From Acidimicrobiales bacterium (GTDB taxonomy: Bacteria > Actinomycetota > Acidimicrobiia > Acidimicrobiales > Iamiaceae): DNA of 62,606 nt. The position numbers were made by a program, and so were the translations under genes. Under the pieces are notes generated by a model. It was not told the DNA's origin. It saw nothing but the letters and a program-made list of their open reading frames with translations, and searched no databases. Shown in pieces: positions 7,818-17,080 of this stretch. The stretch is from the NCBI GenBank assembly GCA_030448105.1, contig JAUJNP010000014.1, forward strand, positions 26,299 through 88,904. Reading direction: 5' to 3'. Every line of letters begins with the position of its first letter. Within the stretch, counting starts at the first letter, position 1.

Positions 7818-9167
7818 GTGACGGCAGCTGAGGGCGCTGAGCCTGGGTCGCTGACCGGCTCGGGTGAGAGCCCCCTGCTCGGGCGGCTCGTGTTCGTAGT
7901 GGGCGCACCCCGTTCGGGTACGAACTGGATCCAACGGATCATCGCCTCGCACCCGCAGGCCGTCGCCCTTCCCACCGAGACGTATTTGTTCTCGCACGGT
8001 GTTGCGGCGATGCGGGAACGCATCCAGCATGCTGCTCCCGGCTCGTACGGACTTGGAGCGGTCTACATGGACCGGACCCACTGGGTCACAGCCATGCGCC
8101 GCTTCTGCGACGAGGTGTTCCTCGGTCTTCTGGAGACGCTCGACCCCAGTGCGCGGTACCTGGTTGAGCGAACGCCCTTGCACACGACCCATCTCGAACT
8201 GATCGCCTCGCTCTATCCGGACGCGAAGGTTGTCTCCATCGTGCGCGACGGACGGGACGTCGTCCGCTCGCAGCTGAGCACCGGTTGGGGGCCGGACAGC
8301 TTCACCAGAGCCGTCACGGAGTGGGCCGATTACGTCCGAGCGGCCCACGCCGGCGGGCCGCTCTTCAACACCTTCGTCGAGATCCGGTACGAGCAACTTC
8401 TCGAGAACCCAAGGGAAACGGTGAGAGCGATCTACGGCGCCCTCGATCTTGATGCGAACGACGTGGACTTGGCGCGGGCCGTTCAAGAGGCCCAGGTACC
8501 TTTCAATGTCGATCCAGCCATGCCGGGGATCCGGATCGGGAAGTGGCGTAGCTCCTTCTCCCCGGAGGAGGTCAGGCAGTTCGAAGCCATCGGTGGTGAC
8601 GCCCTGGACCTGCTCGGGTACGAACGGGCAGTCGGCCGTAGCCTCGCCGAGCCGGCGGCGGTCGAGGCCCCTCAACCACCGACACGACGGACTAATGCCT
8701 CGGCCGCAGCCCGGCGGACGCTCGGCCGCGCTCGAGCATGCGCCGCCCGGCGCATCTCGCGTGGGGTCAGCGCATCGGATGTGCCTTCCACCCATGCGCA
8801 GCTCGTCGCCTCCCAGGAGGCCTGCGATCGCTGGCTCGAAGCGGTTGAGTCGGGACGGCTAGCGGAAGTTGGTCCACTCCTCCACCCTCTCGTTCTCGTC
8901 ATGGTTGTCGGGGGAGGTGAGCCATGGTCCGACCGAGGGCCGGCCGCCGTCTCTCGACTGGCCGACTATCTGGCCGCGGACGAGACGGCCGGATGCCGCC
9001 AGCGAAGGGGCGACGTGCATCCCGGTCTTCCGACGTTCGGCGTTGTGAAGACCTTCGAGCTGCCGGACGGCAGTAGCGTCGACCGGTCCTGGTTCATCAC
9101 GATCGAGCGAGCAAAGATCACTCGACTGACCTACTACGCCTTTCCGCTCGAGCGGAAGCGGACATGA
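7818..9167 (+). CDS. Sulfotransferase fused to a SnoaL/NTF2-like domain
   Basis: A 449-residue two-domain protein. Residues about 23-270 are a sulfotransferase: GAPRSGTNW at 29-37 is the PAPS 5'-phosphosulfate loop and IVRDGRDVVRS at 141-151 the 3'-phosphate motif. A basic, alanine-rich linker (about 275-325) leads to residues about 328-449, which start QLVASQEACDRWLEAVESG and look like a SnoaL/NTF2-like alpha+beta barrel. Sulfotransferases usually end after the first domain, so the fusion is unusual. The second domain might bind the acceptor or be a separate enzyme; neither is shown. GTG start 44 bases after the methyltransferase gene. Confidence 0.8.
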   Translation: MTAAEGAEPGSLTGSGESPLLGRLVFVVGAPRSGTNWIQRIIASHPQAVALPTETYLFSHGVAAMRERIQHAAPGSYGLGAVYMDRTHWVTAMRRFCDEVFLGLLETLDPSARYLVERTPLHTTHLELIASLYPDAKVVSIVRDGRDVVRSQLSTGWGPDSFTRAVTEWADYVRAAHAGGPLFNTFVEIRYEQLLENPRETVRAIYGALDLDANDVDLARAVQEAQVPFNVDPAMPGIRIGKWRSSFSPEEVRQFEAIGGDALDLLGYERAVGRSLAEPAAVEAPQPPTRRTNASAAARRTLGRARACAARRISRGVSASDVPSTHAQLVASQEACDRWLEAVESGRLAEVGPLLHPLVLVMVVGGGEPWSDRGPAAVSRLADYLAADETAGCRQRRGDVHPGLPTFGVVKTFELPDGSSVDRSWFITIERAKITRLTYYAFPLERKRT

Positions 9168-9213
9168 GCTCATTGGGCCATGACACGCCTAGCGACCTGG
9201 AACGGGTAGTGGC

Positions 9214-10086
9214 GTGACAAGACAAAGCGCCCGATCGCTGAGGAGATTGCTGGGCGCCGCCAGGTTCGAGGCCATCGGCCTTCGCCACGGTGATCGGATG
9301 TCGAGCGCGACGCTCCCAGAGTTCGAACGTCTCCAGGCCATCAAGCGCCGCGCCATCGATTCGGCGTTTGATCGCATCGGCGCCCGGTCCTGCGCCGACT
9401 TGGGGGGCGTCTGGGCGGTGGACGCCGGCTACACGTTCTACGGCCTGGCTCGGCCCACGGTGGAGCGGGCGGTCCTCGTCGATACCGGCGTCACCAATAG
9501 CGTACGCCGACGGGCGATCACCGAGCCGCGGCTTCGGCTGGTCGAGGCCGACTTCGGGGATCCGGGCACGCCAGCCGCGGTGGGGGCGGTCGACGCCGTT
9601 TTCCTGTTCGATGTACTCCTACATCAGGCCCGCCCGGACTGGGACGAGATCATCCATGGCTACGCCGTCCACACCAAGGCGTTCGTGATCGTTCAGCCGC
9701 AGTACGTCGCAGGGCCCGACACTGTTCGCCTGGTCGACCTGGGCAAGTCGAGGTACGAGGAGCTCGTGCCTCACACAACGGTGCACGACGAGGCGTGGGA
9801 GCGCCTCGACGAGATCCACCCGAAGTACGGCAAGCCCTGGCGTGACATCCACGAGATCTGGCAATGGGGCATCGTCGATGCTGACCTCGACCGGGTGTGC
9901 ACAGCCGAGGGGTTCGAGCTGTGCCACTACGAGAACGCCGGACCGTGGAAGGACCTCGTGGGCTTCGAGAACCACGCCTTCGTCTATGTTCGAGACGCTG
10001 GTCCCACCGGGCCGTCCACTGTGCGGGCGCCGGGCTGGCAAGCTCCGCGGGATGAGAACCGAGATGCCGGTGACCGACGAGACTGA
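9214..10086 (+). CDS. Divergent class I methyltransferase-like protein
   Basis: A 290-residue protein, GTG start. It appears to have a Rossmann-type core: CADLGGVWAVDAGYTFYG near residue 60 in the motif I position, then VLVDTGVTNSVRRRA and AVDAVFLFDVLLHQARPDW in the positions of motifs II and IV. Motif I lacks the classic GxGxG, so SAM binding is less certain than for its neighbours. The C-terminal half has a conserved-looking WRDIHEIWQWGI and FELCHYENAG. Overlaps the next gene by 35 bases. I judge it a methyltransferase homologue of unknown acceptor. Confidence 0.62.
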   Translation: MTRQSARSLRRLLGAARFEAIGLRHGDRMSSATLPEFERLQAIKRRAIDSAFDRIGARSCADLGGVWAVDAGYTFYGLARPTVERAVLVDTGVTNSVRRRAITEPRLRLVEADFGDPGTPAAVGAVDAVFLFDVLLHQARPDWDEIIHGYAVHTKAFVIVQPQYVAGPDTVRLVDLGKSRYEELVPHTTVHDEAWERLDEIHPKYGKPWRDIHEIWQWGIVDADLDRVCTAEGFELCHYENAGPWKDLVGFENHAFVYVRDAGPTGPSTVRAPGWQAPRDENRDAGDRRD

Positions 10087-10879
10087 CCTTCGTCAGCGGG
10101 TCGCGGCGCAACGGCAGTGGTACCACACGCTCGACCTGGCGCCCGGGGTCGTCACGCCCGGTTGGTTCGACCTGCGGGAGTTGCCGGCTCGGTTGCCGAT
10201 CCCTTCCGACCTCTCCGGGCAGCGGTGTCTCGACATCGGCACGTTCGACGGGTTCTGGGCCTACGAGCTGGAGCGCCGTGGGGCCTCGGAGGTGGTCGCT
10301 ATCGACCTGCTCGACCGCCACGCTTGGGATTGGCCCGTCAACAGCCCTCCCGCGGTGGTCCAGGCCTTCGCCGAACGCAAGGGGGAGGGCGTCGGCTTCG
10401 ACATCGCCAGCGAGGCTCTCGGATCAAGCGTGAAGCGCCGCGAGATGAGCGTCTACGACCTCGATCCCGCCGATGTCGGCCGGTTCGACTTCGTCTACTT
10501 CGGCAGCCTCCTGCTGCACCTCCAGAACCCGGTCAAGGCCCTCGAAGCGGTGCGCAGCGTGTGCCGGGGCCAGATGCTCTCGGTCGACGCCGTCGACGTC
10601 GGCCTCACGCTGCTCCACCCGCGGCGGCCCCTGGCTCAGCTCGACGGCCTCGGACACCCGTGGTGGTGGAAGCCCAACGTGGCCGCCCACATCCGCATGG
10701 TGCGTTCCGGCGGCTTCGAGATGGTCGGCTCACCGACCCGCTTTCTCATGCCCGCCGGTCCGGGCCAGACGCGGGAGCGGATCACCGTGGCCAAGTTGCG
10801 CAGCCGCTTTGCCCGCAATGCCATCTTCCGATCCTGGAAGGGCGACCCCCACTGCGCCGTCCTCGCCCGCCCGGTCTAG
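10052..10879 (+). CDS. CmoB/DUF1698-like methyltransferase (paralogue 1)
   Basis: A 275-residue SAM methyltransferase of the group related to tRNA U34 carboxymethyltransferase CmoB. It has the family's N-terminal WYHTLDLAPGVVTPGWFDLR (about residues 22-41), motif I CLDIGTFDGFWAYELERRGA, and FVYFGSLLLHLQNPVKALE. Three further copies in this window share the same block order. Location in a polysaccharide locus argues for a sugar or lipid acceptor rather than tRNA. ATG 10052 is used; ATG 10064 and GTG 10070 are possible. The frame is open further upstream but that part lies over the gene at 9214. Confidence 0.82.
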   Translation: MRTEMPVTDETDLRQRVAAQRQWYHTLDLAPGVVTPGWFDLRELPARLPIPSDLSGQRCLDIGTFDGFWAYELERRGASEVVAIDLLDRHAWDWPVNSPPAVVQAFAERKGEGVGFDIASEALGSSVKRREMSVYDLDPADVGRFDFVYFGSLLLHLQNPVKALEAVRSVCRGQMLSVDAVDVGLTLLHPRRPLAQLDGLGHPWWWKPNVAAHIRMVRSGGFEMVGSPTRFLMPAGPGQTRERITVAKLRSRFARNAIFRSWKGDPHCAVLARPV

Positions 10880-10886
10880 CCCAGCC

Positions 10887-12533
10887 GTGAACTTCAGCCC
10901 GGCTGATCTCACGGTCGTGATCCCGACCCGCGACCGCTGGCCGATCGTGCAGCGGACGTTGACCGCGCTGCGCGCCCAGTCGGCGCAAGGCTTCCGTGTG
11001 CTCGTAGTCGTCGACGGCGAGGACCAGGACCCACCGCACCTCGGCGACGGCGTCCGAGTGGTGCAACGGCCGCGCGCGGGCCCGGCAGCGGCGCGCAATG
11101 CCGCCGTCCGAGAGACCGCGACGCCGCTCGTGCTGTTCCTCGGCGACGACATGATCCCGGTGCCCCAGCTGGTGGCCGTACACCTCGCCGGGCACAACGA
11201 AGACACGGCGCCAGAGGCGGGGGTGCTCGGTCACGTCGAGTGGCATCCCGAGGTGGCCCAGAACCGGCTGCTGCGATGGATGGACTGGTCGGGCACCCAG
11301 TTCAACTACGTGGGTCTGGCGTCGGGGGCGGATGCGCACTGGACCCGCTTCTACTCCTGCAACGTCTCGCTGAAGCGCGAGTTCTTGGTCGACGTCGGCG
11401 GCTTCGACGAGGACTTCGTCTTCTACTACGAAGACCTCGACTGCGGCTGGCGATTGGGAGAGAAGGGGTTCCGTCTCAGGTACCGACCGGCCGCCACGAC
11501 CCAGCATCTGCACTCCTATGACTGGGATCGACTCATCCGTCGCTTCGACGGCATTGCCCTGGGTGAACGGCTCATGGCCGACAAGCACCCGGACTTCTCG
11601 CCGTTCTACAAGGCTCGGTGCGAGCAGGCCTTGGCCGCCCGCCACGTGTCCCCGCTGTGGCCGCTCGTCGTCGATGCCGTTCCTGCGCGGCTCGCGGCGA
11701 TGCGACGGATGGCGGAGGAGCGCGCCAACCGCTACTGGTACCGCCACCTCGCGCCCCGCTACCTGAGCGGCTATCGGGGCGCCGCCGAGCTGGAGGAGCT
11801 GAAGGAGTGCCTCAGCGACCGCTTCGACCTCGAGACGTTGCGGAACCACGAGGCCGCGGTCGAGGCGGAGGAGGCCGAAGCTCCCAGCGAGGCCGCCTTC
11901 TACAGGACGAGCGAGATGTACCTGTACGACCTCACCGTCTTCGCCATGTCACCCACGAAGGCGCCCTACTTCGCCGACCTGCGTCGCCTGGTTCCGCCGG
12001 GGGCGCGGCTGCTCGACTACGGCTGCGGCATAGGTTCCGACGGCCTTCGCCTCATCGACGTGGGTTACGACGTCGCGTTCGCCGACTTCGACAACCCCAG
12101 CACGCGCTACCTGCGCTGGCGCCTCGACCGTCGGGGTCTGAGCGCGACCATCCATGACGTCGACGCCGACATACCCGACCGGTTCGACGCGGTCTACTGC
12201 TTCGACGTCATCGAGCATGTGGACGACCCGCTGGCCTTCCTCGCCCGGCTGGAGGAGTTGGCGTCCACCGTGATCGTCAACTTGGTCGGCCCGACTCCTC
12301 ACGACACCCATCTCCACAAGCCGCTCGACATCCCGGGGTTGCTGGCTCACGCCCGACGGCGGGGCCTGATCCACTACCGGCGCTACCACGAGCGGGTCCA
12401 CCTGGTGGCCTACCGCAGCGACGGCCCTCGACCTGGCCCCCTCCGGTCGGCGGCCCACCAGGTCCGGGGACGTGCGCTGAGCGACGTGCGGGAAGGACTG
12501 GCGAAGCTGCCGCCGCGCCTCGCCCGGAGCTAG
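10887..12533 (+). CDS. GT2 glycosyltransferase fused to a methyltransferase
   Basis: A 548-residue two-enzyme fusion. Residues 1-240 are a GT-A family 2 glycosyltransferase: VVIPTRDRW at 10-18, LFLGDDM at 83-89 as the metal-binding DxD region, GGFDEDFVFYYEDLDCGWRL at 171-190 with the ED base. A basic helical linker (about 260-340) joins a SAM methyltransferase with motif I LLDYGCGIGSDGLRL at 375-389 and YCFDVIEHVDDP further on. It could add a sugar and methylate it or the chain end. GTG start eight bases after the preceding stop; the frame is open upstream only as a shadow. Confidence 0.85.
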   Translation: MNFSPADLTVVIPTRDRWPIVQRTLTALRAQSAQGFRVLVVVDGEDQDPPHLGDGVRVVQRPRAGPAAARNAAVRETATPLVLFLGDDMIPVPQLVAVHLAGHNEDTAPEAGVLGHVEWHPEVAQNRLLRWMDWSGTQFNYVGLASGADAHWTRFYSCNVSLKREFLVDVGGFDEDFVFYYEDLDCGWRLGEKGFRLRYRPAATTQHLHSYDWDRLIRRFDGIALGERLMADKHPDFSPFYKARCEQALAARHVSPLWPLVVDAVPARLAAMRRMAEERANRYWYRHLAPRYLSGYRGAAELEELKECLSDRFDLETLRNHEAAVEAEEAEAPSEAAFYRTSEMYLYDLTVFAMSPTKAPYFADLRRLVPPGARLLDYGCGIGSDGLRLIDVGYDVAFADFDNPSTRYLRWRLDRRGLSATIHDVDADIPDRFDAVYCFDVIEHVDDPLAFLARLEELASTVIVNLVGPTPHDTHLHKPLDIPGLLAHARRRGLIHYRRYHERVHLVAYRSDGPRPGPLRSAAHQVRGRALSDVREGLAKLPPRLARS

Positions 12534-12556
12534 CCGGGAGCGCCAGGGCCGGTTCC

Positions 12557-13285
12557 TCACGGTCGGCGAGCCCAGATCCACGTGAACAGCGTCCCCTCGC
12601 CGCGGACGCTCACCACGCGCAGACCGGAGGCTTCCAGTTCCCCGCGGACGTACGAAACGGGTGCCGGGGTGCCCACGAACTGCGGGGCAAGTCTGCGGTC
12701 GTCACGGTGGGCGAGCCCGAGCCGAGCGAGCACGCGCCGCTGGAACGTCCGGATCCGGTACCGCACGGGATGGGCGTCACTGTTCCACTGCACGGCGAGC
12801 ACGCCGCCGGGTCGGAGGACACGGGCCGCTTCGCCGAGGTACAGGCCGATGAGATCCCGTCGGGGGAGGTGCTGAAGCACAGTGAAGGAGATGACGAAGT
12901 CGGCACAGCCATCCTCGAGCGGGCTCAAGGTGGTGCCATCCCCCACGACGAAGTCGATGTGTTCGTCGTCGACGAGACGGCGGGCGCGCTCCACCATCTC
13001 ACTCGAGATGTCGACGCCTATGACGTGGTGGAAGTGCTTGCGCAGGGCCAGGCAGATCCGGCCGAGGCCCGAACCGATCTCGACCGCCAGCTCGTGCCCG
13101 GCGGGCTGGGCCTGCGGTTCGCCGAGGGCGGTGGCCACGATCTGCCGGCCGTCGCTCAGGAAGCGCCCCATGTCGGGGTGGTCATAGGCGGTGCTGGTGT
13201 CGACGTACCAGACGGCGTTCTCCCGGGCGCGGGCGTCCCAGTAATCACGCATCCCTGCGGCGTGCTCGGGGACGTCGGCGGCCAC
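12557..13285 (-). CDS. Class I SAM-dependent methyltransferase
   Basis: A 242-residue protein with motif I LAVEIGSGLGRICLAL near residue 67, VIGVDISSEMVERAR, and FVISFTVLQHLPRRD, the regular Methyltransf_11/25 order. The N-terminal MRDYWDARARENAVWYVDT is typical of methyltransferases found in glycan loci. GTG start; its first base is the last base of the stop of the upstream GT2 gene, so the two are translationally linked. Acceptor unknown. Last gene of the five-gene minus-strand unit 12557-16997. Confidence 0.85.
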   Translation of the reverse strand: MAADVPEHAAGMRDYWDARARENAVWYVDTSTAYDHPDMGRFLSDGRQIVATALGEPQAQPAGHELAVEIGSGLGRICLALRKHFHHVIGVDISSEMVERARRLVDDEHIDFVVGDGTTLSPLEDGCADFVISFTVLQHLPRRDLIGLYLGEAARVLRPGGVLAVQWNSDAHPVRYRIRTFQRRVLARLGLAHRDDRRLAPQFVGTPAPVSYVRGELEASGLRVVSVRGEGTLFTWIWARRP

Positions 13286-14331
13286 TACAACACGAGTCTC
13301 CGGTACCGGATGCTTCCCTCAGCGAGAGCGGTCAGCTGCACCAGGTCGGAGAGGGCGAGCTGCCCCAGCGTGACGACCGCGGCCGACCGGTCACCACGGG
13401 TTCGGCTGAGGGCGTCGCCCCACCGCGTCCGCATCCATGGCACGGTCGCCAGCAAGGGCCATGGACGTCGGCAGAGGACCGCCGCCACGCCCCCGGCGAT
13501 GGCGGCGTCGAACGCGGCCGATCGGGACGTGAGGAACAAGCCTCCGCGCAACCAGCGCCGGACCAGCGGGCTCCGCCGAACGAGGCCGGGGAAGCGCCTG
13601 GCATGGCGCAGTAGGCACAACCATTCGCGGTACGTCCGAGGAACGCACCGGTGGTGAACCAGGGCATCGTGGGCGAAGGCCGAACCGGCGCCGGTCGCGA
13701 GAACGCGCCAGGCGAGGTCGGCGTCCTCGCCGAAGTGGCGGTCGCCCCGGCCGGCCCGCAGGAAGAGGTCGTGGGCGTCGAAGCCCCCCGCCCGCTCGTA
13801 GACGACACGTCGGTACGCGACGTTGCAGGTTTCGAAGAAGGGGCTCGGTTCGGTCACCCAGACCGTGTGGTCCCACGGCCCCGCGGTTGCCATCTCGTCC
13901 GGGTGAGGCACCACCTGGCCCTGCACCACGTCGACGGTCTCGTCGGCGAACACCCGGAGGAGCGACGGCAACCACGCCTCGGTTGGAAGGCAGTCGTCGT
14001 CAGTGAAGGCCAGCAAGGGAGCGCGGGCGTGAGCGGCGGCATGGTTGCGGCCCGCCGCCGGGCCCATGTTGACGTCGTGACGCAACGCCAGCATGCGCAA
14101 CGATGTGTCGTTGGTTAGAGCCTCCAACCGCTCCCACGAACCGTCACCAGACGCGTCGTCGACGATGATGACCTCGAACTCCGCTGGTTCGAGGGCCTGC
14201 GATTCGAGCGCGGCCACCAGGTCACCGAGGTACTCAGGACGTCGGAACGTGCACACCAGAACCGCGATCCGTGGGGTCGGGCCCTCGTCCCAGAGACGGC
14301 TCACGATCCGCTCCAGGGTCGCCCCGGTCAC
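13285..14331 (-). CDS. GT2 family glycosyltransferase
   Basis: A 348-residue GT-A enzyme starting at a GTG that overlaps the upstream methyltransferase stop (GTGA). It has IAVLVCTFRRPEYLGDLV near residue 21, VIIVDDASGDGSW, LLAFTDDDCLP as the nucleotide/metal site and HFGEDADLAWR as the catalytic base region. A C-terminal region of about 100 residues follows the catalytic domain and ends EGSIRYRRLVL, a tail shared with the GT2 at 30008. Probably a rhamnosyl- or hexosyltransferase of the repeat unit; donor not determinable. Confidence 0.85.
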   Translation of the reverse strand: MTGATLERIVSRLWDEGPTPRIAVLVCTFRRPEYLGDLVAALESQALEPAEFEVIIVDDASGDGSWERLEALTNDTSLRMLALRHDVNMGPAAGRNHAAAHARAPLLAFTDDDCLPTEAWLPSLLRVFADETVDVVQGQVVPHPDEMATAGPWDHTVWVTEPSPFFETCNVAYRRVVYERAGGFDAHDLFLRAGRGDRHFGEDADLAWRVLATGAGSAFAHDALVHHRCVPRTYREWLCLLRHARRFPGLVRRSPLVRRWLRGGLFLTSRSAAFDAAIAGGVAAVLCRRPWPLLATVPWMRTRWGDALSRTRGDRSAAVVTLGQLALSDLVQLTALAEGSIRYRRLVL

Positions 14332-15047
14332 ACGAACCCTCGCATCACGCCACGCAGTCCGGTCCACGATCCGCCGCCGGTCGCCGGGAGCTTGAAGTTC
14401 GGGCCGACCTCGACGGGGTCGAAGCCCACGGCTCGCATCATCCGTTCGACGGCGGCCTCGCTGAGCGCCCACCACTGGAACTCGTCCAACCCGTCGAACT
14501 CCGCCACGGGCCGGCGTCGCGCGAAGCGGAACCTCGTGATCGGGTTGCAGATGATCGCACTGCCGCGGCAGACGCCATGAATGCGCTCGAGCGCCGAAAC
14601 CGGGTCCTTGAGGTGGGCGAGCATGTCCCCGCAGAACACGAGGTCGAACTGACCAAGGTCGCTGTCCAGGTCGTAGACGCTCCGGAGCACGCGCTCGACC
14701 CTGGAGCCGAGCGCCGTGTGTGCGAGTTCGAACCGCGCCTGCTTGGTCTCGTCCATGGTGGGCGTGACCCGCTCGAGATGGGCGCGGGGCCAGTCGAGAT
14801 CCTCTGGCCGTCCGACATCGGCAGCGACGACCTCGGCCGCCCCGCGACGTTCCATCTCGAAGGCCCAGAACCCATCCATCGTGCCCACATCGAGACAGCG
14901 CATACCGGAAAGATCATCGGGCATCAGGTAGCGGTCGACCGCGCCGCGGTGGTCGAACATGCCTCTGGTGACGATGCCGTTCCCGAGATCGAGCGTGTGG
15001 TACCAGGGATACCGCTCCACCTGGGCGGCCAGCTCGGCGCTGTCCAT
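14328..15047 (-). CDS. CmoB/DUF1698-like methyltransferase (paralogue 2)
   Basis: A 239-residue homologue of the gene at 10052: WYHTLDLGNGIVTRGMFDHR near residue 15, CLDVGTMDGFWAFEMERRGA for motif I, and LVFCGDMLAHLKDPVSALE. The ATG at 15047 is immediately preceded by GAGGAGGA, a strong but unusually close ribosome-binding sequence. Adjacent to paralogue 3 (26 bases upstream), so these two look like a tandem duplication that then diverged. The acceptor is unknown. Confidence 0.82.
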   Translation of the reverse strand: MDSAELAAQVERYPWYHTLDLGNGIVTRGMFDHRGAVDRYLMPDDLSGMRCLDVGTMDGFWAFEMERRGAAEVVAADVGRPEDLDWPRAHLERVTPTMDETKQARFELAHTALGSRVERVLRSVYDLDSDLGQFDLVFCGDMLAHLKDPVSALERIHGVCRGSAIICNPITRFRFARRRPVAEFDGLDEFQWWALSEAAVERMMRAVGFDPVEVGPNFKLPATGGGSWTGLRGVMRGFV

Positions 15048-15073
15048 TCCTCCTCGCGGCACGGTGCCGCCGC

Positions 15074-15907
15074 CTAAACGCGCGGCCGAGCGAGGAGCGC
15101 GCGGTGCAGCACCCCAGGCTCCGACGTCCCGGTGACCGCCCGCATGGCGAGCCCTCGGGCCCGCTCTCTGGCGGTGTTCTCCTCGACGGGGTGTCGGTTG
15201 AACCGCACGACATAGGGACGGGACCGGCGCTCGATCTCGAAGCCGGAAGCGAACAGCATCCGCTGGTGCCCGGCGCCGTTCGCCAGCCACCACTGACACG
15301 CTCCACCACTGCCGTTGAGCTTGAACAGCGGACGCCCACGCCCGACGATGCTGAGCCAGAGCTCGATCTGCTCGGATGACATGAACAGGCCTCTGGTCAC
15401 CGATCGAACCGCCTCCAAGGCCCGGAGGGGGTCGCGGAGGTGCAGGAGCAGGCTGCCGCACACGACGACGTCGAAGACGCCGATGTCGGACGGATCGAGA
15501 TCGTAGATGCTGACCTGGTGAAGCTTCGCCGCGGAGCCCATGAGCTCGGCCGCCAAGCGGAAACCGGTGCCCTTGGGCGGACCGGAGAACGCGGCGTCGC
15601 GCTCCAGGTGGCGGGATCGGTAGTCCGGCGGCCAGTCCCACTCGAGATGGTCCTCGAGGTCCACGGCGACGACCTCGGCCGCGCCCCGACGCTCCAACTC
15701 GAAGGCGAGGAAGCCGTCGAAGGTGCCGATGTCGAGACAGCGCTTGCCGCGCACCTCCGGCCACGGCATCGCCTCCACCACCGGCCGCAGGTCGAACCAT
15801 CCGGGCGTCGTCACCCCGGGGGCGACATCGATGGTGTGATACCAGAACGGATGAGAGGCGACTCGACCCTCTATCTCGGAGGATGTCAACGCCCTGCTGC
15901 CCGGCAC
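15074..15907 (-). CDS. CmoB/DUF1698-like methyltransferase (paralogue 3)
   Basis: A 277-residue homologue with WYHTIDVAPGVTTPGWFDLR near residue 21, CLDIGTFDGFLAFELERRGA, and VVVCGSLLLHLRDPLRALE. It is closest in these blocks to the copy at 10052. I placed the start at GTG 15907 (MPGSRALTSSEIEGRV) because upstream codons run across the SGNH gene region without family features; TTG or later starts are possible. Lies between the SGNH protein gene and paralogue 2 in the same minus-strand unit. Confidence 0.8.
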   Translation of the reverse strand: MPGSRALTSSEIEGRVASHPFWYHTIDVAPGVTTPGWFDLRPVVEAMPWPEVRGKRCLDIGTFDGFLAFELERRGAAEVVAVDLEDHLEWDWPPDYRSRHLERDAAFSGPPKGTGFRLAAELMGSAAKLHQVSIYDLDPSDIGVFDVVVCGSLLLHLRDPLRALEAVRSVTRGLFMSSEQIELWLSIVGRGRPLFKLNGSGGACQWWLANGAGHQRMLFASGFEIERRSRPYVVRFNRHPVEENTARERARGLAMRAVTGTSEPGVLHRALLARPRV

Positions 15908-15977
15908 GATCGGCGAGCATAATCGGCCTCGAATGAACCCCTTACCGACCGATCTTCCCCGAGTGCCGGCGAAGGGG

Positions 15978-16997
15978 TCAGCATCGGGCCAGGTCACAGA
16001 CCGCGCTGGCCAAGTTCGCGCTGACCCGCCGGGTGCCCCGACCGTTGAGGTGGTTCTCGTCGGCAAAGAAGGCGGGGTCGCGCAGCCCGTCCAGGTCGAC
16101 GACGTCGGCATCGGCCTCATTGGCGATGCGCCTCAGCTCGACCTCGAAGGCGCTGTAACTCGCCGCGCCCTGGGGGTGGAGGGCTACGTAATCCTGGGTC
16201 ACGGGCATGATCACCATCACGACCTGCCGACCGTCGGCCTCGCTCCTCTCGACGAAGCGGGCGAGCAGGCGGACATCGAGGCCGCCGACCTCGAAACGAG
16301 GCAACGCCCGCTCGAGCGCCCGCCTGGCTCGCCCGTCGCGGGTGTCGTACCGCTCGGGGGCGAGAAGGGACTGGAACCCGAGGGGGCTGATGCTCCTCAC
16401 ATCCGGCGGGAGCGGCGCGGCTGGCTGTCCAATGAGGGCGCGTCCAAGCACTTTCGGGTTTCGGAGGCTCGCCCGGTGGCGGAAAAGGGCCGACCAGTTC
16501 CCCAAGCGGTGCTCGACCAGATCGAGCACCGAGGCCGTGCCGAGCGTGAGCCGGGCGGCTTCACTGTTGGCGAAGAACTGGCTCAGGTCGTCGTTCCGGG
16601 CGGCCAGATCGAGCGAGCTCAACCCGATGACCACGACCTGTGGGTCGAGTCGTGGGTAGACGACGTTCTCGGCCCACGGAACGGTGATCTGAGGCAGCCC
16701 GGCACCCAGAGAGGCGTTGTAGGCCACAACGTCGCCGCCGGCTTGCGCAAGGAACCGCTCCGGATCCACGGCCGAGTTCATCATGGAGCTGCCGAGGAAC
16801 ACGATCCTCGCCCCGCCCGTGGCCGCCAACCCATCCATCTGCTCGACCTTCAACTGCGCCTCGTAGCTGTGCCACACGAGCGGGTCCGGCAGCCGGCCGG
16901 CGATCACACGAACGCTCAGCTCGACGAGAAGGCCCACGACGACGGCGGTCGCCACCAGCCGCAGGTAGCGACTCCCGCGCCTCCTCGAGACGGACAC
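15978..16997 (-). CDS. Membrane-anchored SGNH/DltD-like protein, partner of MBOAT
   Basis: A 339-residue protein with an N-terminal signal anchor (about residues 12-30, LRLVATAVVVGLLVELSV) and an extracytoplasmic SGNH-hydrolase-like domain: FLGSSMMNS at 67-75 supplies the block I serine and DENH at 313-316 the Asp-x2-His pair. Such proteins (DltD, AlgX/AlgJ) work with MBOAT acyltransferases on the outer face of the membrane. It is divergent from an MBOAT gene 83 bases away. AAGGAGG stands about ten bases before the GTG start. Whether it transfers or removes the acyl group is open. Confidence 0.75.
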   Translation of the reverse strand: MSVSRRRGSRYLRLVATAVVVGLLVELSVRVIAGRLPDPLVWHSYEAQLKVEQMDGLAATGGARIVFLGSSMMNSAVDPERFLAQAGGDVVAYNASLGAGLPQITVPWAENVVYPRLDPQVVVIGLSSLDLAARNDDLSQFFANSEAARLTLGTASVLDLVEHRLGNWSALFRHRASLRNPKVLGRALIGQPAAPLPPDVRSISPLGFQSLLAPERYDTRDGRARRALERALPRFEVGGLDVRLLARFVERSEADGRQVVMVIMPVTQDYVALHPQGAASYSAFEVELRRIANEADADVVDLDGLRDPAFFADENHLNGRGTRRVSANLASAVCDLARC

Positions 16998-17080
16998 GAT
17001 CGCACCCCCTCCTTGTCTCGAGCGCCCGACGCTAGGCGGCGCAGCCCGAGCGATGGTCCGGCGGCTCGCGATCCAAACCG

